A DNA stretch of 5,637 nucleotides. Origin: Patescibacteria group bacterium (GTDB lineage Bacteria > Patescibacteriota > Patescibacteriia > Patescibacteriales > JAHJJO01). The notes under the pieces were generated by a model. The model was given only the letters and a program-made list of their open reading frames with translations, ran no database searches and was not told the DNA's origin. This document shows positions 4,056 to 5,637 of this stretch, in pieces (the first letter of the stretch is position 1; every line of letters starts with the position of its first letter). The DNA lies in NCBI GenBank assembly GCA_018822835.1, contig JAHJJO010000030.1, positions 1 to 5,637 of the forward strand, written 5' to 3'. The position numbers were made by a program, and so were the translations under genes.

Positions 4056-5090
4056 ATGCAAGAAGTTTTTAATATTTTTAAAGATGCTTTAGATAAAGCA
4101 TCTTTATTGCTGGAAAACACCATTACAGTTGAAGGTTTTACTTTAACTGATTTGGATAATTTAAAAACCACTATTGAAACTAACAAAACAAGCATTAATA
4201 CAGCCAGCGTTAATTTAGAATTAAAAAAACAAGCTATTAGCCAGGCGAAACTTAATCAAATTGCAGCTTTAGAGTCCAGCCAAGCTACTCTTGATCAAGC
4301 AAAAAATTCTTTAAATCAAGCTGAGCATAATTTATATCAAACAAAAATAGAATTAAAAAATAAATTAGATCTTGCTGAAATTCAAGTAAAAGTTCAGGAA
4401 GAAAATTTAATATCCAAACAAACAGCGCTATCTTTAACAACTGCTTTTCCAAGAAAAGTGGACTTGGCAATTTTAGAAGCTCAAGTTCAGGAAGCGCAAA
4501 CAGCTTTAGATTCAGTTCAAAACAATTTAAACAAATCTGTTCTTAAAGTGCCTATTAATGGAGTTATTGCTCAAATAAATTTTGAAAAAGCTGAAAAAAT
4601 AGATTTAACAATGCCTGTTATTTCTTTAATAGCGCATTCAAATGATTTACAAAATAATGAAGAAATAAATATTGAAGCTGATATTTCAGAAGTAGATATA
4701 GAAAAAATAAAATTGCAGAATAAAGTTGATGTTATTCTTGATGCTTTTGCTGGTCAAATTTTTATTGGTAAAGTAGTTTTTATTGAACCAGCAGAAACAA
4801 TTATTGATGGGGTAGTTTATTATAAAATAAAAATAGAAATAATTACTGATCAATTTAATATTAAACCGGGAATGACAGCAGATGTTGATATTTACACAGC
4901 TGAAAAGAAAAATGTCTTAACAATTCCACAGCGCGCTATTCAAACAAAAAATAGTAAAAAATTTGTTCAAGTTTTGGAAAATGGAAATGTTATCAGAGAA
5001 ACAGAAATTATTATTGGTTTAAGAGGCGATGAAGGAATAGTTGAAGTTGTTAGTGGATTAAAAGATGGCGATGAAATCGTAATCAATTAA
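4056..5090 (+). CDS. MacA/HlyD-type membrane fusion (periplasmic adaptor) protein, 5'-truncated
   Basis: A 344-aa reading frame. Residues 30-160 are Asn/Gln/Ala-rich heptads forming an antiparallel coiled-coil hairpin, with the turn near LTTAFPRKVD (127-136). The returning lipoyl half follows (LKVPINGVIAQINFEKAEKI, 163-182). Next comes the beta-barrel (INIEADISEVDIEKIKLQNKVDVILDAF, 204-231, to NIKPGMTADVDI, 268-279) and the membrane-proximal domain (VLTIPQRAI to SGLKDGDEIVI, 287-343). Such adaptors link an inner-membrane ABC or RND exporter to the outside. Everything normally N-terminal is missing: the membrane anchor, the first half of the beta-barrel and the first lipoyl half. Without them it could not assemble normally. 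The ATG at 4056 has no Shine-Dalgarno, and coding-like sequence continues upstream of it. This makes it most likely a degraded gene that keeps an open frame. No transporter ATPase or permease is adjacent. Family confident; functionality doubtful. Confidence 0.85.
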   Translation: MQEVFNIFKDALDKASLLLENTITVEGFTLTDLDNLKTTIETNKTSINTASVNLELKKQAISQAKLNQIAALESSQATLDQAKNSLNQAEHNLYQTKIELKNKLDLAEIQVKVQEENLISKQTALSLTTAFPRKVDLAILEAQVQEAQTALDSVQNNLNKSVLKVPINGVIAQINFEKAEKIDLTMPVISLIAHSNDLQNNEEINIEADISEVDIEKIKLQNKVDVILDAFAGQIFIGKVVFIEPAETIIDGVVYYKIKIEIITDQFNIKPGMTADVDIYTAEKKNVLTIPQRAIQTKNSKKFVQVLENGNVIRETEIIIGLRGDEGIVEVVSGLKDGDEIVIN

Positions 5091-5117
5091 TGGTCTAGTT
5101 CAGATTATTAATTGATT
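5081..5117. terminator. Weak AT-rich inverted repeat over the adaptor stop codon
   Basis: AATCAATTAAT (5081-5091) and ATTAATTGATT (5107-5117) are perfect 11-bp reverse complements with a 15-base loop. The left arm contains the TAA stop. The stem is almost pure A-T and only a short TTTAT follows, so termination would be inefficient. It is the only candidate 3' structure for this gene. Confidence 0.3.
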
Positions 5118-5164
5118 TATAGTACACTATAAATTATTTGACAAATTTTTATAGTACATTATAA
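5118..5164. promoter_or_regulatory. Two direct copies of a palindromic 15-mer around the ATPase promoter (putative operators)
   Basis: The two 15-mers at 5118-5132 and 5150-5164 share 14 of 15 bases (TATAGTACA, then C or T, then TATAA). The first contains a perfect palindrome, TATAGT-AC-ACTATA; the second has one mismatch. Their starts lie 32 bp apart, about three helical turns. One copy is upstream of the -35; the other covers the end of the spacer and most of the -10. This is the arrangement expected for cooperative binding of a dimeric repressor. Confidence 0.6.
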
Positions 5165-5165
5165 T
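5138..5165 (+). promoter_or_regulatory. Full-consensus promoter, predicted leaderless transcript
   Basis: TTGACA (5138-5143), 16 bp, TATAAT (5160-5165): both boxes are perfect. The ATG at 5172 begins 7 nt after the -10, the normal transcription start, so the mRNA probably begins with AUG. The -10 is embedded in the second copy of the palindromic 15-mer. Confidence 0.85.
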
Positions 5166-5171
5166 ATAGAC

Positions 5172-5637
5172 ATGGATCAAAATATTCAAAACATAAAACA
5201 AACTCAGTATATTCTATTAAATAAAATTGATTTGAAATTTAAAAGATTTCTTTTTGATAAAATTGATTTTAAACAAAGATTAATTGGAATTATCGGACCA
5301 AGAGGGGTTGGAAAAACAACGCTTATTTTACAGTATTTAAAAGAAAAGCATTATCAGGACGATAAAGCCATTTATTTTTTAGCTGATAATGTTTTATTTA
5401 ATAAAGGCGATTTATTAGAGTTAGCAAGAGAATTTTATTTAAAACACAGTGGCAGGCTGATGTGCATTGATGAAATTCATCGTTATGCAAATTGGAATCA
5501 GGAATTAAAAAATATTTATGATACTTTGCCTGATTTAAAAATAATATTTTCCGGAAGTTCAAGTTTGAATTTAATAAAAGGTAAATACGATCTATCCAGA
5601 AGAGGAGTAATCTATAATTTGCCTGGATTTTCATTTA
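5172..5637 (+). CDS. COG1373-type AAA ATPase (AAA_14), N-terminal part
   Basis: 155 codons are visible before the right edge; the gene is cut off. After a short leader (LKFKRFLFDKIDFKQRLIGI, 21-40) come the Walker A GPRGVGKTT (42-50, with K48 and T49 binding nucleotide), Walker B LMCIDEIHR (96-104, D100 and E101), and a sensor-1 strand IIFSGSSSL (124-132). A DLSRRGVIYNLPGFSF stretch (140-155) matches the AAA_14 signature of two Arg followed by an LPxxSF segment. The C-terminal DUF4143 half typical of this family would lie beyond the window. Function is poorly defined; these are soluble STAND/AAA-like ATPases widespread in CPR bacteria and archaea. The ATG is preceded by a consensus promoter and two operator-like palindromes but no Shine-Dalgarno, so regulated, leaderless expression is likely. 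The family call is confident. Confidence 0.9.
   Translation, partial: MDQNIQNIKQTQYILLNKIDLKFKRFLFDKIDFKQRLIGIIGPRGVGKTTLILQYLKEKHYQDDKAIYFLADNVLFNKGDLLELAREFYLKHSGRLMCIDEIHRYANWNQELKNIYDTLPDLKIIFSGSSSLNLIKGKYDLSRRGVIYNLPGFSF

Noticed and set aside
5398..5634. Minus-strand open frame in the last 240 bases
   Set aside because: It is antisense to the AAA ATPase, whose Walker A, Walker B and sensor motifs make the plus strand the coding one.

Overview
The window is strongly AT-rich and gene-dense, with AT-biased codon use and TAA stops. It combines a LepA padded by repeat-derived insertions, a DUF4340 protein, a MacA/HlyD-type adaptor with a long coiled coil, a DUF2283 protein beside a small BECR/RelE-like protein, and a COG1373-type AAA ATPase. 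This resembles a Candidate Phyla Radiation (Patescibacteria, probably Parcubacteria-like) genome. The taxonomic call is inference from gene content and style; there is no rRNA or other marker. No in-frame TGA is needed, so the standard code fits.

Layout. Positions 1-89 (minus): first codons of a NifU/IscU-type Fe-S scaffold, with a promoter at 133-161. Positions 90-311 also hold a 10-bp-stem palindrome, a 10-bp tandem repeat and a clear intrinsic terminator for the next minus-strand unit. Positions 312-871 (minus): a two-gene overlapping operon, a BECR/RelE-like protein then a DUF2283 protein, resembling a toxin-antitoxin pair, driven by a near-consensus promoter whose predicted transcript starts on the A of the ATG. 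Positions 872-951: divergent intergenic region. Positions 952-2868 (plus): lepA (elongation factor 4), 638 aa instead of about 600, enlarged by inverted-repeat or tandem-repeat sequences in three exposed places. A 12-bp perfect inverted repeat covers its start codon.

Positions 2869-2995: an intergenic region that is almost wholly one heptamer-based imperfect palindrome. Positions 2996-3910 (plus): membrane-anchored DUF4340 protein. Positions 3935-3972: a perfect 14-bp-arm palindrome. It sits at the point where the coding frame of a MacA/HlyD-like adaptor (ATG-started ORF 4056-5090) begins abruptly without its membrane anchor and first half. Positions 5118-5165: a consensus promoter (TTGACA, 16 bp, TATAAT) decorated by two copies of a palindromic 15-mer. 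It again implies a leaderless mRNA for the AAA ATPase gene that starts at 5172 and runs off the window.

How it fits together. This is mostly an assortment of independent units rather than one pathway: Fe-S assembly, a TA-like pair, translation (LepA), an orphan envelope-transport remnant (DUF4340 plus truncated adaptor, no ABC ATPase or permease in view) and an AAA ATPase. The common threads are small palindromic or tandem repeats, which have entered both intergenic DNA and coding sequence, and two promoters of identical geometry predicted to make leaderless transcripts.
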